From NCBI RefSeq assembly GCF_039871655.1, contig NZ_JBDPLZ010000005.1:496001-560000 (forward strand): a stretch of DNA of 64,000 nt, in the 5' to 3' direction. The notes below the pieces were generated by a model. It was given only the letters and a program-made list of their open reading frames with translations, did not search any database and was not told the DNA's origin. This stretch comes from Actinocorallia sp039871655 (GTDB lineage Bacteria; Actinomycetota; Actinomycetes; Streptosporangiales; Streptosporangiaceae). Both the position numbers and the translations under genes were made by a program. This document shows positions 7,708-17,700 of this stretch, piece by piece (position 1 is the stretch's first letter; each line of letters opens with the position of its first letter).

Positions 7708-8996
7708 CCACCTTGACTCCCGTTCTCACCAAGCACTGGGACCAGGCCGACTCGTTCACGCGCACGGCTTACGAGCGCAACGGCGGCTACCAGTCGTTGC
7801 GCAAGGCGCTGGGCATGGAGCCCTCGGCGATCGTCGACGCCGTCAAGGACTCCGGTCTGCGCGGCCGCGGCGGCGCGGGATTCCCCACCGGCATGAAGTG
7901 GGGCTTCCTCGCCCAGGGCACGGGCAAGCCCACCTACCTGGTGGTCAACGCCGACGAGTCCGAGCCGGGCACCTGCAAGGACATCCCGTTGATGATGGCC
8001 GACCCGCACGTGCTGGTCGAAGGCGTCATCATCAGCTCGTACGCGATCGGCGCGCACCAGGCGTTCATCTATGTGCGCGGCGAGGTCCTCCACGTCATCC
8101 GCAGGCTCCGGCAGGCGGTGCAGGAGGCCTACGAGGCCGGCTACCTAGGCAAGGACATCCTCGGGTCCGGGTTCGACCTGGACCTCGTGGTGCACGCCGG
8201 AGCCGGTGCCTACATCTGCGGCGAGGAGACCGCGCTTCTGGACTCTCTCGAGGGGTTCCGGGGCCAGCCCCGGCTGAAGCCTCCCTTCCCGGCCGTCGCG
8301 GGCCTCTACGGCGGGCCCACCGTGGTGAACAACGTCGAGTCGATCGCCTCGGTTCCCTCGATCGTGGGCCGCGGCGCCGACTGGTTCGCCTCCATGGGCA
8401 CCGAGAAGTCCAAGGGCTTCGGCATCTTCTCCCTGTCGGGGCACGTCAGGCGGCCCGGCCAGTACGAGGCGCCGCTGGGCATCACGCTGCGCGAGCTGCT
8501 GGAGATGGCCGGAGGCATCCGCGAGGGCCACGAGCTGAAGTTCTGGACACCCGGAGGCTCCTCCACGCCGATCTTCACCGCCGAGCACCTCGACGTCCCG
8601 CTGGACTTCGAGTCCGTCGGCGCGGCCGGATCGATGCTGGGCACCCGGGCGCTGCAGATCTTCGACGAGACGACCTGCGTGGTGCGGTCCGTGCTGCGCT
8701 GGACGGAGTTCTACGCGCACGAGTCCTGCGGCAAGTGCACGCCGTGCCGTGAGGGCACCTACTGGCTGAAGCAGCTGATGAAGCGGCTGGAGGCCGGCCA
8801 GGGCACCGAAGAGGACCTGTCGACCCTCAACGACATCGCCGACAACATCCTCGGACGGTCGTTCTGCGCCCTGGGCGACGGCGCGACCAGCCCGATCCAC
8901 TCCTCGATCAAGTACTTCCGCGAGGAGTACCTGGCGCACTTCTCCCACGGCGGGTGCCCCTTCGACCCCGCCAAGTCCACGAAGTGGGGGGCATAA
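7704..8996 (+). CDS. nuoF: NADH-quinone oxidoreductase subunit F
   Basis: A 430-residue 51-kDa-type subunit that binds NADH and FMN and starts electron transfer. The glycine-rich site GLRGRGGAGFPTGMKW, the FMN region with NADESEPGTCKD, and the N3 [4Fe-4S] motif ESCGKCTPCREG with a later Cys in RSFCALGDGA are all present. GTG at 7704 overlaps the nuoE stop (GTGA). Nothing is missing compared with functional homologues. Confidence 0.96.
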   Translation: MTTLTPVLTKHWDQADSFTRTAYERNGGYQSLRKALGMEPSAIVDAVKDSGLRGRGGAGFPTGMKWGFLAQGTGKPTYLVVNADESEPGTCKDIPLMMADPHVLVEGVIISSYAIGAHQAFIYVRGEVLHVIRRLRQAVQEAYEAGYLGKDILGSGFDLDLVVHAGAGAYICGEETALLDSLEGFRGQPRLKPPFPAVAGLYGGPTVVNNVESIASVPSIVGRGADWFASMGTEKSKGFGIFSLSGHVRRPGQYEAPLGITLRELLEMAGGIREGHELKFWTPGGSSTPIFTAEHLDVPLDFESVGAAGSMLGTRALQIFDETTCVVRSVLRWTEFYAHESCGKCTPCREGTYWLKQLMKRLEAGQGTEEDLSTLNDIADNILGRSFCALGDGATSPIHSSIKYFREEYLAHFSHGGCPFDPAKSTKWGA

Positions 8997-11396
8997 ATGA
9001 CTGCCACGTCCGAAACGGGCGTCGTTCCGCAGGAAGACCTGGTCACCCTGACCATCGACGGCTTCGAGATCAGCGTCCCCAAGGGCACGCTGGTCATCCG
9101 GGCCGCCGAACTGCTCGGTGTCCAGATCCCGCGGTTCTGCGACCATCCGCTGCTCGACCCGGTGGGCGCGTGCCGCCAGTGCCTGGTGGACATCCCCGAC
9201 GCCGGCAACGGCCGGGGCTTCCCCAAGCCGCAGGCGTCCTGCACCATCCCGGTCGCCGACGGCATGGTCGTCAACACCCAGCTCACGTCCCCGGTCGCCG
9301 ACAAGGCGCAGAAGGGCGTGATGGAGTTCCTGCTCATCAACCACCCGCTGGACTGCCCGGTCTGCGACAAGGGCGGCGAGTGCCCCCTGCAGAACCAGGC
9401 GATGTCCAACGGGCGGGGCGAGTCGCGGTTCGCCGAGCGCAAGCGCACGTTCCCCAAGCCGCTGCCGCTGTCGTCGCAGGTGCTGCTGGACCGGGAGCGC
9501 TGCGTGCAGTGCGCCCGGTGCACCCGGTTCTCCGAGCAGATCGCCGGCGACCCCTTCATCGACCTCTTCGAGCGCGGCGCGAAGGAACAGGTGGGCACGG
9601 CGGACGGCAAGCCGTTCTCGTCCTACTTCTCCGGCAACACCGTGCAGATCTGCCCGGTCGGCGCGCTGACCGGCGCCGCCTACCGGTTCCGGGCCCGGCC
9701 GTTCGACCTGGTGTCCGTGCCGTCGGTGTGCGAGCATTGCGCGTCCGGCTGCGCCCAGCGCACCGACCAGCGGCGCGGCAAGGTCACCCGGCGCCTGGCT
9801 GGTGACGACCCGCAGGTCAACGAGGAGTGGAACTGCGACAAGGGCCGCTGGGCCTTCACCTACGCCACCGAGCCGGACCGGCTGCGCTACCCGCTGGTCC
9901 GCAACGCGGAGGGCGTGCTGGAGCCCGCCTCGTGGCCCGAGGCTCTCGCCGTCGCGGCGGCGGGCCTGGCCGGGAAGAAGACGGGTGTCTTGACCGGCGG
10001 ACGGCTGACCCTGGAGGACGCCTACGCGTACTCCAAGTTCGCCCGCATCGCCCTGGGCACCAACGACATCGACTTCCGGGCCCGCCCGCACAGCGTCGAG
10101 GAGGCCGAGTTCCTGGCCTACGGCGTCGCCGGGCACGGCATCGAGGTCTCCTACCAGGACCTGGAGAACGCGCCTGTCGTGCTCCTCGCGGGCTTCGAGC
10201 CCGAGGAGGAGTCGCCGATCGTCTTCCTGCGGCTGCGCAAGGCGGTGCGCAAGAAGGGCCTGAAGGTCCTGTCCATCGCCCCGTTCGCCACGGACGGGCT
10301 GCGCAAGCTCAAGGGCCGGCTGCTGCAGGCCGGTCCGGGCGGCGAGCCGGAAGCGCTGAGCATCAGCGGTGAGGCGGCAGAGGCCCTGCAGGCCGAAGGC
10401 TCCGTCATCCTGGTCGGCGAGCGGCTCGCCCAGACCACCGGGGCGCTGAGCGCCGCGGTGCGGCTGGCGCAGAACACCGGGGCCCGGCTGGCCTGGGTGC
10501 CGCGGCGCGCCGGTGAGCGCGGGGCGCTGGAGGCCGGCGCGCTGCCGGACCTGCTGCCGATCGGCCGCCCGGTCGGCAACGCCGCGGCCCGGGTCGAGGT
10601 CGCGCGGGTCTGGGGCGTGAGCAGCCTGCCGGACGAGCCCGGCCGCGACGCCGCGCACATCCTGGCCGCGGCCGCGTCCGGCGAGATCGAGGCGCTGGTC
10701 GTCGGCGGGGTCGACCCCCACGACCTGGAGCACCCGCGGTTCGCGCTGACCGCGCTGGAGGAGACCGGCTTCATCGTCAGCCTGGAGCAGCGGGTCAGCG
10801 CGGTCACCGACCGCGCCGACGTGGTGCTGCCGGTCGCGACCGTCCAGGAGAAGTCCGGGACGTTCGTGAACTGGGAGGGCAGGGGCCGCCCGTTCGAGAC
10901 GGCGCTGAAGGTGCCGAGCGCCATGTCCGACCTGCGGGTGCTGGGCGCGCTCGCCGACGAGCTGGACGTGCACCTGGGGCTGCCCGACCCCGCGGCGGCC
11001 CGCAGGGAGCTCGCCGAGCTCGGCGCCTACCGGGGCGAGCGTCCCGACGCGCCGGGCACGCTGGCGGACTTCACCTTCACCCCGGGTTCGGGCGAGGCGG
11101 TGCTGGCCACCTGGCGGCTGCTGCTCGACGACGGCCGCATGCAGGACGGGGAGCCGCACCTGAAGGGCACGGCCCGTCCCGCGGTCGCCCGCGTGTCGGC
11201 CAAGACCGCGGCGGAGAACGGGCTGAACGGCCTGGTCACCGTCTCCACCGACGAGGGCGCGATCACGGTCCCGCTGCGGATCGACGACCTGCCCGAGGGC
11301 GTCATCTGGCTGCCGGGCAACTCGTCCGGCAAGAACCTGCTGCGTGAGCTCGGCGCCACGACCGGCAGCATCGTGAAGATCGGAGGTGTGGGCTGA
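8997..11396 (+). CDS. nuoG: NADH-quinone oxidoreductase subunit G
   Basis: A 799-residue 75-kDa-type subunit. The N-terminal ferredoxin-like domain has ligands in IPRFCDHPLLDPVGACRQC. Next come the His-ligated N5 motif (HPLDCPVCDKGGECPLQN) and the N4 ligands RCVQCARCTRF and ICPVGALTG. A molybdopterin-oxidoreductase-like domain begins with CEHCASGCAQ and a later Cys in EEWNCDKGRW, which is the pattern for the extra N7 cluster found in some bacteria. The ATG at 8997 follows the nuoF stop without a gap. Confidence 0.95.
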   Translation: MTATSETGVVPQEDLVTLTIDGFEISVPKGTLVIRAAELLGVQIPRFCDHPLLDPVGACRQCLVDIPDAGNGRGFPKPQASCTIPVADGMVVNTQLTSPVADKAQKGVMEFLLINHPLDCPVCDKGGECPLQNQAMSNGRGESRFAERKRTFPKPLPLSSQVLLDRERCVQCARCTRFSEQIAGDPFIDLFERGAKEQVGTADGKPFSSYFSGNTVQICPVGALTGAAYRFRARPFDLVSVPSVCEHCASGCAQRTDQRRGKVTRRLAGDDPQVNEEWNCDKGRWAFTYATEPDRLRYPLVRNAEGVLEPASWPEALAVAAAGLAGKKTGVLTGGRLTLEDAYAYSKFARIALGTNDIDFRARPHSVEEAEFLAYGVAGHGIEVSYQDLENAPVVLLAGFEPEEESPIVFLRLRKAVRKKGLKVLSIAPFATDGLRKLKGRLLQAGPGGEPEALSISGEAAEALQAEGSVILVGERLAQTTGALSAAVRLAQNTGARLAWVPRRAGERGALEAGALPDLLPIGRPVGNAAARVEVARVWGVSSLPDEPGRDAAHILAAAASGEIEALVVGGVDPHDLEHPRFALTALEETGFIVSLEQRVSAVTDRADVVLPVATVQEKSGTFVNWEGRGRPFETALKVPSAMSDLRVLGALADELDVHLGLPDPAAARRELAELGAYRGERPDAPGTLADFTFTPGSGEAVLATWRLLLDDGRMQDGEPHLKGTARPAVARVSAKTAAENGLNGLVTVSTDEGAITVPLRIDDLPEGVIWLPGNSSGKNLLRELGATTGSIVKIGGVG

Positions 11397-12685
11397 TGGG
11401 TCCCGATCCGTCGCTCCCCGCATTCGGCCAGGACCCGTGGTGGCTGATGCTCGGCAAGGTGCTGGTCATCTTCGTCTTCCTGGTCCTGACCGTGCTGATG
11501 TCGATGTGGGTGGAACGCCGCGTCATCGGCAGGATGCAGCTGCGCGTCGGCCCCAACCGCACCGGGCCGTTCGGCCTGCTGCAGGGACTGGCCGACGGTG
11601 TGAAGCTGGCCCTGAAGGAGGACATCGTCCCCGCGGGCGTCGACAAGATCATCTTCTGGACGGCCCCGGTGGTCGCCGCGATCCCGGCGTTCATCTCGTT
11701 CGCCATCATCCCGTTCGGGCCGACCGTCTCGGTCTTCGGCCACCAGACGCCCCTGCAGGGCACCGACCTCCCGGTGGCGGTCCTGCTGGTGCTGGCGATG
11801 GCCTCCATCGGCGTCTACGGGATCGTGCTGGCGGGCTGGTCGTCCATGTCGCCCTACTCGCTGCTGGGCGGGCTGCGCTCCAGCGCCCAGGTGATCTCCT
11901 ACGAGATCGCGATGGGCCTGTCGTTCGTGGCGGTGTTCCTCTTCTCCGGGACGCTCTCCACGTCCGGCATCGTCGCGGCCCAGGCCGACCGCTGGTTCGC
12001 GGTGGCGCTGCTGCCCTCCTTCGTGGTCTACGTGATCACGATGATGGGCGAGTCGAACCGCATCCCGTTCGACCTGCCCGAGGGCGAGGGCGAGCTGGTC
12101 GCCGGCTTCCACACCGAGTACTCGTCGCTGAAGTTCGCGATGTTCTTCCTCGCCGAGTACATCAACCTCGCCACCCTCTCGGCCCTGGCCACCACCCTGT
12201 TCCTGGGCGGCTGGCGGGCCCCGGCGCCGATCTCCACCGTGTGGGCCGGCGCCAACGAGGGCTGGTGGCCGGTCCTGTGGTTCATGATCAAGATCTGGGC
12301 CTTCATCTTCTTCTTCATCTGGCTGCGCGGCTCCCTCCCCCGGGTCCGCTACGACCAGCTGATGAAGCTGGGCTGGAAGGTGCTGATCCCGTTCTCGCTG
12401 GGCTGGATCCTGCTGGTGGCCACCATGCGGGCGCTCACCCAGGAGGGCTACGGCACCGGCGCCCTGGTCGTCGTCGCCGCGGTCGTGGTGGCGCTGGCCC
12501 TGGGCGGCTCGGTCGTCTACGACATGCTCCGCAAGGACAAGAAGCTCGAACCGGGACAGGCCGCGAGCGCTGAGAAGGCCGAGCGGAAGGACCCGTTCGC
12601 GGGTGGCTTCCCGGTCCCGCCGATGGACGCCCCGCACTACCACGGGACGTCCCCGCAGAAGGAGGTCGGAAGTGGGGTTCACTGA
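11396..12685 (+). CDS. nuoH: NADH-quinone oxidoreductase subunit H
   Basis: A 429-residue membrane subunit that links the peripheral arm to the proton pumps and forms the quinone entry. Typical loops are RRVIGRMQLRVGPNRTGPFG and ESNRIPFDLPEGEGELVAGF with the following HTEYSSLKFA. About eight or nine helices are predicted. Beyond the usual C-terminus it carries a hydrophilic tail of about 55 residues (from DMLRKDKK to the end). ATG overlaps the nuoG stop. Confidence 0.95.
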   Translation: MGPDPSLPAFGQDPWWLMLGKVLVIFVFLVLTVLMSMWVERRVIGRMQLRVGPNRTGPFGLLQGLADGVKLALKEDIVPAGVDKIIFWTAPVVAAIPAFISFAIIPFGPTVSVFGHQTPLQGTDLPVAVLLVLAMASIGVYGIVLAGWSSMSPYSLLGGLRSSAQVISYEIAMGLSFVAVFLFSGTLSTSGIVAAQADRWFAVALLPSFVVYVITMMGESNRIPFDLPEGEGELVAGFHTEYSSLKFAMFFLAEYINLATLSALATTLFLGGWRAPAPISTVWAGANEGWWPVLWFMIKIWAFIFFFIWLRGSLPRVRYDQLMKLGWKVLIPFSLGWILLVATMRALTQEGYGTGALVVVAAVVVALALGGSVVYDMLRKDKKLEPGQAASAEKAERKDPFAGGFPVPPMDAPHYHGTSPQKEVGSGVH

Positions 12686-13199
12686 CTTCCTGAACCCGGT
12701 CAAGGGCTTCGGAGTCGCGTTCCACCAGCTGTTCACCAAGGTGGAGACGGTCCAGTACCCGGAGGTGAAGAAGCCCACGGCGCCCCGGTTCCACGGCCGG
12801 CACCAGCTCAACCGCTGGCCGGACGGGCTGGAGAAGTGCATCGGCTGCGAGCTGTGCGCCTGGGCCTGCCCCGCCGACGCGATCTACGTCGAGGCGGGCG
12901 ACAACACCGAGGACGAGCGCTTCTCTCCGGGTGAGCGCTACGGCCGGGTCTACCAGATCAACTACCTGCGCTGCATCCTGTGCGGGCTGTGCATCGAGGC
13001 GTGCCCGACCCGGGCGCTGACCATGACCAACGAGTACGAGCTGGCCGACGACAGCCGCGAGTCGCTGATCTACACCAAGGAGATGCTGCTCGCCCCGCTG
13101 CGCGAAGGCATGGAGCAGCCGCCGCACGAGATGCGGCTCGGCGAGACCGAAGAGGATTACTACCGCCTCGGCCTCGGCGCCAAGGACGGTGATTTCTGA
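12672..13199 (+). CDS. nuoI: NADH-quinone oxidoreductase subunit I
   Basis: A 175-residue two-[4Fe-4S] ferredoxin-like subunit (clusters N6a/N6b). The two motifs are KCIGCELCAWACP (Cys 56, 59, 62, 66) and RCILCGLCIEACP (Cys 101, 104, 107, 111). The GTG at 12672 lies inside the nuoH 3' end and follows GGAGGTCGGA. Compare nuoI of the second cluster (50784-51257), which keeps both motifs but is shorter. Confidence 0.95.
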   Translation: MGFTDFLNPVKGFGVAFHQLFTKVETVQYPEVKKPTAPRFHGRHQLNRWPDGLEKCIGCELCAWACPADAIYVEAGDNTEDERFSPGERYGRVYQINYLRCILCGLCIEACPTRALTMTNEYELADDSRESLIYTKEMLLAPLREGMEQPPHEMRLGETEEDYYRLGLGAKDGDF

Positions 13200-13963
13200 T
13201 GGTCGTGTTCTGGATTCTGGCGGTGGTCTCGGTGGCCGCCGCCCTCAGCATGATCTTCCAGCGCAAGGCCGTCTACTCGGCCCTGCTGCTGGCCGTGGTC
13301 ATGCTCAGCCTGGCCGCGCTGTACGCGGTCCAGGAGGCGCCGTTCCTGGCGTTCGTGCAGGTGATCGTCTACACCGGCGCGGTGCTGATGCTGTTCCTGT
13401 TCGTGCTGATGCTGGTCGGCGTCGCGACCGTCGACTCGCTGGTGGAGACGATCTCCGGCCAGCGGATCTGGGCCGCGATCGCCGGCCTGGGCTTCGCCGG
13501 GCTGCTGGTCTTCGGCATCGGCGGCGCGGCCTTCGCGGACGACACCGGGCTGGCCGCGGCCAACGGCGAGGGCAACGTCCTCGGCCTGGCCCGGCTGATC
13601 TTCAACAAGTACGTGTTCGCCTTCGAGGTGACCAGCGCCCTGCTGATCACCGCGGCGCTCGGCGCGATGGTGCTGGCGCACAAGGAGCGCACCTCGCCCA
13701 AGGCCACCCAGCGCCAGCTGTCCGAGCAGCGGTTCAAGTCCGGGGAGCACCCGGGCAACCTGCCCAGCTCGGGCACCTACGCCCGGCACAACGCGGTCGA
13801 CATGCCCGCGCTGCTGCCGGACGGCTCGGTCGCCGAGCGCTCGCTCAACCCGGTGCTCACCGGCCGCGGCGACGCCGCGTCCCGGCACACCGACCTGGAG
13901 GGCGCGACCGAGATCGAGGCGGCCGAGGCCGACGTCGAGGCAGTACGGGAGACCCAGAAGTGA
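13199..13963 (+). CDS. nuoJ: NADH-quinone oxidoreductase subunit J
   Basis: A 254-residue membrane subunit with five predicted helices. The conserved third helix VQVIVYTGAVLMLFLFVLML carries the pi-bulge region typical of NuoJ. After about residue 170 there is a long hydrophilic tail (about 85 residues, Ala/Glu/Arg-rich) that E. coli NuoJ lacks. ATG overlaps the nuoI stop and the stop overlaps the nuoK start. Confidence 0.94.
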   Translation: MVVFWILAVVSVAAALSMIFQRKAVYSALLLAVVMLSLAALYAVQEAPFLAFVQVIVYTGAVLMLFLFVLMLVGVATVDSLVETISGQRIWAAIAGLGFAGLLVFGIGGAAFADDTGLAAANGEGNVLGLARLIFNKYVFAFEVTSALLITAALGAMVLAHKERTSPKATQRQLSEQRFKSGEHPGNLPSSGTYARHNAVDMPALLPDGSVAERSLNPVLTGRGDAASRHTDLEGATEIEAAEADVEAVRETQK

Positions 13964-14253
13964 CCCACTACCTAGTGCTCTCCGCGCTCCTGTTCAGCAT
14001 CGGCGCGGTGGGCGTCCTGATCCGCCGCAACGCCATCGTGGTGTTCATGTGCGTCGAGCTCATGCTCAACGCGACGAACCTCGCCTTCGTGAGCTTCTCC
14101 AAGATGCACGGCAACCTGGACGGGCAGGTCATCGCGTTCTTCGTGATGGTCGTCGCCGCCGCCGAGGTCGTGGTGGGTCTCGCGATCATCATGACCATCT
14201 TCCGTTCCCGCAGGTCCTCGTCGGTCGACGACGCGAGCCTGCTGAAGTACTGA
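13960..14253 (+). CDS. nuoK: NADH-quinone oxidoreductase subunit K
   Basis: A 97-residue three-helix membrane subunit related to MrpC. The conserved glutamate of helix 2 is in VFMCVELMLNATNLAF, and a second in AAAEVVVGLAI. Both are central to the proton path. GTG at 13960 overlaps the nuoJ stop (GTGA). Length matches the family. Confidence 0.95.
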   Translation: MTHYLVLSALLFSIGAVGVLIRRNAIVVFMCVELMLNATNLAFVSFSKMHGNLDGQVIAFFVMVVAAAEVVVGLAIIMTIFRSRRSSSVDDASLLKY

Positions 14254-14266
14254 GGGGCTTGGGGAC

Positions 14267-16162
14267 GTGGAACAACAACTCACCGCCACCGGGCTCCAGT
14301 CGCTCGCCTGGCTGCTGATCGCCCTGCCCCTCGCGGGCTCGGCGATCCTGCTGCTGGGCGGACGCGTCACCGACAAGTGGGGCCACTACCTGGCCACCGC
14401 GCTGTCGGGAGGCGCGTTCGTCCTCGGCTTCCTCATGTTCTGGCAGATGCTCGGCTACCCGGGCGAGGAGCGCGCCAGGGGCGTGCACCTCTACCAGTTC
14501 ATCCAGACCGGGTCGGTCACCGTCGACATGGGTCTGCTGCTGGACCAGCTGTCGATCAGCTTCGTGCTGCTGATCACGTTCGTCGGCACGCTGATCCACA
14601 TCTACTCCATCGGCTACATGCACGAGGACACCGGCCGGCGCAGGTTCTTCGCCTACCTGAACCTGTTCGTGGCGGCCATGCTCCTGCTGGTGCTGGCCGA
14701 CAACTACGTCGGCCTGTTCATCGGCTGGGAGGGCGTGGGCCTCGCCTCGTACCTGCTCATCGGGTTCTGGCAGCACAAGCCCACCGCCGCCGTCGCGGCC
14801 AAGAAGGCGTTCGTCGTCAACCGGGTCGGCGACCTGGGCCTGGCGATCGCGATCATGCTCATGTTCGCGACCTTCGGCACCGTCTCCTACACGCAGGTCT
14901 TCGGCCTGGTGGACGACCCGGCGGTGTCCGAGGGCATCATGACCGCGCTCGGCCTGCTCCTGCTGCTGGGCGCCTGCGGCAAGTCCGCCCAGCTGCCGCT
15001 GCAGTCCTGGCTCCTGGACGCGATGGAGGGCCCGACCCCGGTGTCGGCGCTCATCCACGCGGCCACCATGGTCACCGCGGGCGTCTACCTGATCGTCCGC
15101 TCCGGCGCGATCTTCGAGGCGTCCCCGACCGCCCAGCTGGTGGTCACCATCGTCGGCGCGGCCACGCTGCTCGCCGGTGCGATCATCGGTTGCGCCAAGG
15201 ACGACATCAAGAAGGCCCTGGCCGGCTCGACCATGTCGCAGATCGGCTACATGGTGCTGGCCGCGGGCCTCGGCCCGGTCGGCTACGTCGTGGCCATCGG
15301 CCACCTCATCACGCACGGCTTCTTCAAGGCCGGGATGTTCCTGGGCGCGGGCTCGGTCATGCACGCGATGGAAGACGACGTGAACATGCGCAGGTACGGC
15401 GCGCTCCGCAAGATGCTGCCGATCACCTTCGGGACGTTCTTCCTCGGCTACCTCGCGATCATCGGAGTGCCGCCGTTCGCGGGCTTCTTCACCAAGGAGG
15501 GCATCATCGAGGCGGCCTGGGACCAGAACGCGGTCCTGGGCGTGTGCGCGATCGTCGGCGCCGCCGTCACCGCGTTCTACATGTCCCGGCTGATGTTCAT
15601 GACCTTCTTCGGGCAGAAGCGCTGGGACCCCGACGTGCACCCGCACGAGTCGCCCGCCGTGATGACCGTCCCGCTGATCGTCCTGGCGTTCGGCTCGGCC
15701 GGCATGGGCGCGTTCCTCATGCTGGGCGACCGGTTCGGGTCCTTCCTGGAGCCGGTCACCCGCACCCCGCACGCCGAGCACCACCTGTTCACCCTCAACG
15801 GGACCATCACCCTGGTGCTGGTGGTCATCGGCGTGATCATCGCGTGGGTGAAGTACGGAGCCCGGCCGGTGCCCGAGACGGCGCCCCAGGGCTCGGCGCT
15901 CACCACCTTCGCCCGCAAGGACCTGTACGGAGACGCCCTGAACGAGTCGCTGCTCATGCGGCCCGGCCAGTGGCTGACCCGGCTCGCGGTGTTCTTCGAC
16001 AACCGGGGCGTGGACGGGGTCGTCAACGGCCTCGCCGCGCTCATCGGCGGCACGTCCGGCCGGGTTCGGCGGCTGCAGACCGGCTACGTCCGGTCCTACG
16101 CCCTGTCCATGTTCCTCGGCGCGGGCATCCTCGTCGCCGCTCTGCTGGTGGTGAGGCTCTGA
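14267..16162 (+). CDS. nuoL: NADH-quinone oxidoreductase subunit L
   Basis: A 631-residue antiporter-like proton pump subunit with about 16 helices. Visible hallmarks are GWEGVGLASYLLIGFW, the lysine-bearing KSAQLPLQSWLLDAMEGP, and the HLITHGFFKAGMFLGAGS broken-helix region. The C-terminal lateral helix follows after about residue 540. GTG at 14267 is the annotated start after a 13-bp gap from nuoK. It overlaps nuoM by one base. Confidence 0.95.
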   Translation: MEQQLTATGLQSLAWLLIALPLAGSAILLLGGRVTDKWGHYLATALSGGAFVLGFLMFWQMLGYPGEERARGVHLYQFIQTGSVTVDMGLLLDQLSISFVLLITFVGTLIHIYSIGYMHEDTGRRRFFAYLNLFVAAMLLLVLADNYVGLFIGWEGVGLASYLLIGFWQHKPTAAVAAKKAFVVNRVGDLGLAIAIMLMFATFGTVSYTQVFGLVDDPAVSEGIMTALGLLLLLGACGKSAQLPLQSWLLDAMEGPTPVSALIHAATMVTAGVYLIVRSGAIFEASPTAQLVVTIVGAATLLAGAIIGCAKDDIKKALAGSTMSQIGYMVLAAGLGPVGYVVAIGHLITHGFFKAGMFLGAGSVMHAMEDDVNMRRYGALRKMLPITFGTFFLGYLAIIGVPPFAGFFTKEGIIEAAWDQNAVLGVCAIVGAAVTAFYMSRLMFMTFFGQKRWDPDVHPHESPAVMTVPLIVLAFGSAGMGAFLMLGDRFGSFLEPVTRTPHAEHHLFTLNGTITLVLVVIGVIIAWVKYGARPVPETAPQGSALTTFARKDLYGDALNESLLMRPGQWLTRLAVFFDNRGVDGVVNGLAALIGGTSGRVRRLQTGYVRSYALSMFLGAGILVAALLVVRL

Positions 16163-17700
16163 TGTTGACCGCACTCATCGCCCTTCCCGCCCTGGGGGCA
16201 CTGGCCGTCGGCCTGCTGCCCAGGGGGAAGGACGACCTGGCCAAACTGGTCGCGCTGGTGATCTCGGTGGCCGTCGCGGTCTACGCGATCGTGGTGGCCC
16301 TCGGGTACGACACCGCGTCCACCGAGAGGTTCCAGCTCACCGAGACGTACTGGTGGATCGAGTCGTTCGGCGTCCACTGGGCGCTCGGGCTCGACGGAGT
16401 CTCGCTGACGCTCGTCCTGCTGTCGGTCATCCTCGTCCCGGTGGTCATGCTGGCCAGCTGGACGTCGGCCGACCGGTACGGAGGGGCTTCCAGCGACGAC
16501 GTCCCCGAGCGTTCGGTGAAGACGTACTTCGCGCTGATCCTCCTCATGGAAGCGATGATGATCGGCGTCTTCGCGGCGACCGACGTCTTCCTCTTCTACG
16601 TCTTCTTCGAGGCCATCCTCATCCCGGCCTACTTCCTCATCGGCCGGTACGGCGGGCCGCAGCGCTCGTACGCGGCGGTCAAGTTCCTGCTGTACTCGCT
16701 GTTCGGCGGGCTGCTCATGCTGGCCGCCGTCATCGGCCTGTACGTGGTCGGCGGCAAGAACTCGTTCCTGCTGACCGAGCTGACCGGGCTGGACATCCAC
16801 CCGACCACCGCCAAGTGGCTCTTCCTCGGCTTCTTCATCGCGTTCGCGATCAAGGCGCCGATGGTGCCGGTGCACACCTGGCTGCCGGACACCGCCGGGC
16901 AGGCCCCCGCGGGCGCGCTGGTGCTGATCGTCGGCGTGCTCGACAAGATCGGCACCTACGGCATGATCCGGTTCTGCCTGGAGCTGTTCCCCGGCGCCTC
17001 CAAGTGGGCCACCCCGGTGGTGATCACCCTCGCGGTGATCAGCATCGTCTACGGCGCGGTCCTGGCCATCGGCCAGGTCGACCTCAAGCGGCTCATCGCC
17101 TACACGTCGGTCAGCCACTTCGGGTTCATCGTGCTGGGCATCTTCGCGATGACGACGGCCGCCCAGTCCGGCGCCATGCTCTACATGGTCAACCACGGGT
17201 TCTCCACCGGCGCGCTGTTCCTGGCCGTCGGGTTCCTGATCTCCCGGGGCGGCTCGGCCCGGATCGACGCCTACGGCGGGGTCCAGAAGGTCGCGCCGCT
17301 GCTGGCGGGGACGTTCCTGGTGGCGGGCCTGTCCGGGCTGGCGCTGCCGGGGCTGTCGTCGTTCGTCTCGGAGTTCCTGGTGCTGGTCGGGACGTTCTCG
17401 CAGTACAAGGTGGCCGCGATCATCGCGACCTCCGGCATCGTGCTGGCCGCGATCTACATCCTGTGGGTCTACCAGCGGGTCGCCGGCGGTCCGTCCCTGG
17501 TCAGCTTCCCCGATCTGGGCAAGCGCGAGCTCGCCGCGATCGGGCCGATTCTGGCGATCATCGTGGCGCTCGGCTTCTTCCCGCAGCCGATCCTCAAGGT
17601 GATCAACCCCTCCGTGGAGCGCACTCTGACGGTCGTGGAGAAGACCGACCCGGAGCCCACCGTCGCAGAGGCTCCGACTAGCACGGGAGTGAAGCCGTGA
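16162..17700 (+). CDS. nuoM: NADH-quinone oxidoreductase subunit M
   Basis: A 512-residue antiporter-like proton pump subunit. Family marks are the glutamate in FYVFFEAILIPAYFLIGRYG, KAPMVPVHTWLPDTAGQAP, and KRLIAYTSVSHFGFIVLGIF. Start ATG at 16162 overlaps the nuoL stop (TGATG) and the stop overlaps the nuoN GTG. A polar 25-residue tail ends the protein. Confidence 0.95.
   Translation: MLTALIALPALGALAVGLLPRGKDDLAKLVALVISVAVAVYAIVVALGYDTASTERFQLTETYWWIESFGVHWALGLDGVSLTLVLLSVILVPVVMLASWTSADRYGGASSDDVPERSVKTYFALILLMEAMMIGVFAATDVFLFYVFFEAILIPAYFLIGRYGGPQRSYAAVKFLLYSLFGGLLMLAAVIGLYVVGGKNSFLLTELTGLDIHPTTAKWLFLGFFIAFAIKAPMVPVHTWLPDTAGQAPAGALVLIVGVLDKIGTYGMIRFCLELFPGASKWATPVVITLAVISIVYGAVLAIGQVDLKRLIAYTSVSHFGFIVLGIFAMTTAAQSGAMLYMVNHGFSTGALFLAVGFLISRGGSARIDAYGGVQKVAPLLAGTFLVAGLSGLALPGLSSFVSEFLVLVGTFSQYKVAAIIATSGIVLAAIYILWVYQRVAGGPSLVSFPDLGKRELAAIGPILAIIVALGFFPQPILKVINPSVERTLTVVEKTDPEPTVAEAPTSTGVKP

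Noticed and set aside
8145..11423. A 1092-codon reverse open frame over nuoF/nuoG
   Set aside because: It is antisense to two unmistakable complex I genes; long open antisense frames are normal at this GC content.
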